5,994 nt of DNA. Source: Victivallales bacterium (GTDB lineage Bacteria > Verrucomicrobiota > Lentisphaeria > Oligosphaerales > Oligosphaeraceae). A program made the translations under genes and the position numbers. How positions within the stretch are numbered: position 1 is the first letter of the stretch; the number at the start of each line of letters is the position of its first letter. Of the stretch, positions 5,380 to 5,994 are shown piece after piece. The notes under the pieces are model-generated. The model did not search any database and had not been told where the DNA came from. It saw only the letters and a list, made by a program, of their open reading frames with translations. The DNA is taken from assembly GCA_017543165.1 (NCBI GenBank), contig JAFYGL010000653.1, positions 1 through 5,994 on the forward strand. Reading direction: 5' to 3'.

Positions 5380-5994
5380 ATGTGTGGATTTGTAGGAATA
5401 TTCGGCATTGAGGAAGGCAAGGCGCGCAGTTTGCGCAAGACATTGCTGGCCATGTCCAGGAAGATACGCCATCGCGGGCCTGACTGGTCTGGCGTGTTTG
5501 CGGGCAAGCGCGCATTGATTTCCCATGAGCGCCTTGCCATCATAGACCCTTTGTCAGGCAAGCAGCCATTGTACAGCCCTGACGGGCGCTATGTGCTGGC
5601 GGTGAACGGCGAAATCTACAACCACCAGGAACTGCGCAAGGAACTTGAGGGCGAATATGAATTCCAGACGCATTCCGACTGCGAGGTGCTGCTGCCTCTG
5701 TACATAAAATACGGGGCAAAATTCCTGGACATGCTCCAGGGCATATTTGCATTTGCATTATATGACACCCAGGAGGACCGCTACCTTGTGGGGCGCGACC
5801 CCATAGGCGTCATCCCCCTGTACGAGGGCTGGGACGAGGAAGGGCGCTACTATGTGGCTTCCGAACTGAAGGCGCTGGAGGGTGTGTGCTGCACTTTGCA
5901 GGAGTTCCAGCCAGGCTACTACCAGTTGAGCGGCGCGGCCAAGCCTGTCAAATGGTATGAGCGGGACTGGTTCAAATATAATAAGGTAAAGGAC
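5380..5994 (+). CDS. asnB: Asparagine synthetase B, glutamine-hydrolysing, 3' end cut by window edge
   Basis: The 205 visible residues are the N-terminal glutaminase domain and the start of the linker; the full enzyme is usually about 550 aa, and the ATP-dependent synthetase domain lies beyond the edge. It converts aspartate, glutamine and ATP to asparagine in the cytoplasm. Cys2 follows the initiator Met directly and is the nucleophile. RHRGPDWSG (30-38), HERLAIID (49-56) with the substrate-binding Arg51, AVNGEIYNH (74-82) with the oxyanion Asn76-Gly77, and SDCEV with Asp100 are all in place. LQGIFAFALYD (119-129), GRDPIGVIPLY (138-148) and VASELKAL (159-166) resemble E. coli AsnB closely, including the ERDWFKYNKVKD stretch at the end. 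It is transcribed away from glnN under its own sigma-54-type promoter. Confidence 0.95.
   Translation, partial: MCGFVGIFGIEEGKARSLRKTLLAMSRKIRHRGPDWSGVFAGKRALISHERLAIIDPLSGKQPLYSPDGRYVLAVNGEIYNHQELRKELEGEYEFQTHSDCEVLLPLYIKYGAKFLDMLQGIFAFALYDTQEDRYLVGRDPIGVIPLYEGWDEEGRYYVASELKALEGVCCTLQEFQPGYYQLSGAAKPVKWYERDWFKYNKVKD

Noticed and set aside
5265..5561. Minus-strand frame overlapping the asnB start (98 aa)
   Set aside because: It is antisense to the conserved AsnB N-terminus and asnB promoter, and its product has no recognisable motif.

Overview
The window holds four genes around one divergent control region, and all four concern glutamine. On the minus strand, reading right to left, are a type III glutamine synthetase (glnN, 2732-4885), a long amidophosphoribosyltransferase (purF-like, 1010-2728) and the start of the carbamoyl-phosphate synthase small subunit (carA, runs off the left edge). 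The spacers are 3 nt and 17 nt, so these look like one operon, and carB probably follows outside the window. On the plus strand, starting at 5380 and running off the right edge, is a glutamine-hydrolysing asparagine synthetase (asnB). GlnN fixes ammonia into glutamine. PurF, CarA and AsnB each spend its amide nitrogen, on purines, on carbamoyl phosphate (pyrimidines and arginine) and on asparagine.

The roughly 490-nt gap between glnN and asnB (4886-5379) is the most informative part. Each gene has a near-identical 19-nt block with sigma-54 geometry (GG, 10 nt, GC), at 4939-4921 on the minus strand and 5308-5326 on the plus strand; 17 of 19 positions match. Farther upstream each promoter has the same 16-nt AT-rich dyad (15 of 16 identical, same orientation relative to its gene). 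Between the dyads lies a very large inverted repeat: ten 9-nt GGGACNNAA units, a short palindromic apex, then eleven units of the complementary GTCCC array. The layout suggests a shared nitrogen-responsive control region, though the inverted repeat could also be an inserted palindromic element.

The organism is a bacterium with a moderately GC-rich coding sequence, type III GS, a PurF of the long type I associate with Bacteroidota and similar anaerobes, few Shine-Dalgarno signals, and sigma-54 promoters. A gut-type Gram-negative of the PVC group (Lentisphaerota or Kiritimatiellota-like) or a Bacteroidota relative fits, but the sequence alone does not decide this. No RNA gene, CRISPR array, transposase or intrinsic terminator was found.
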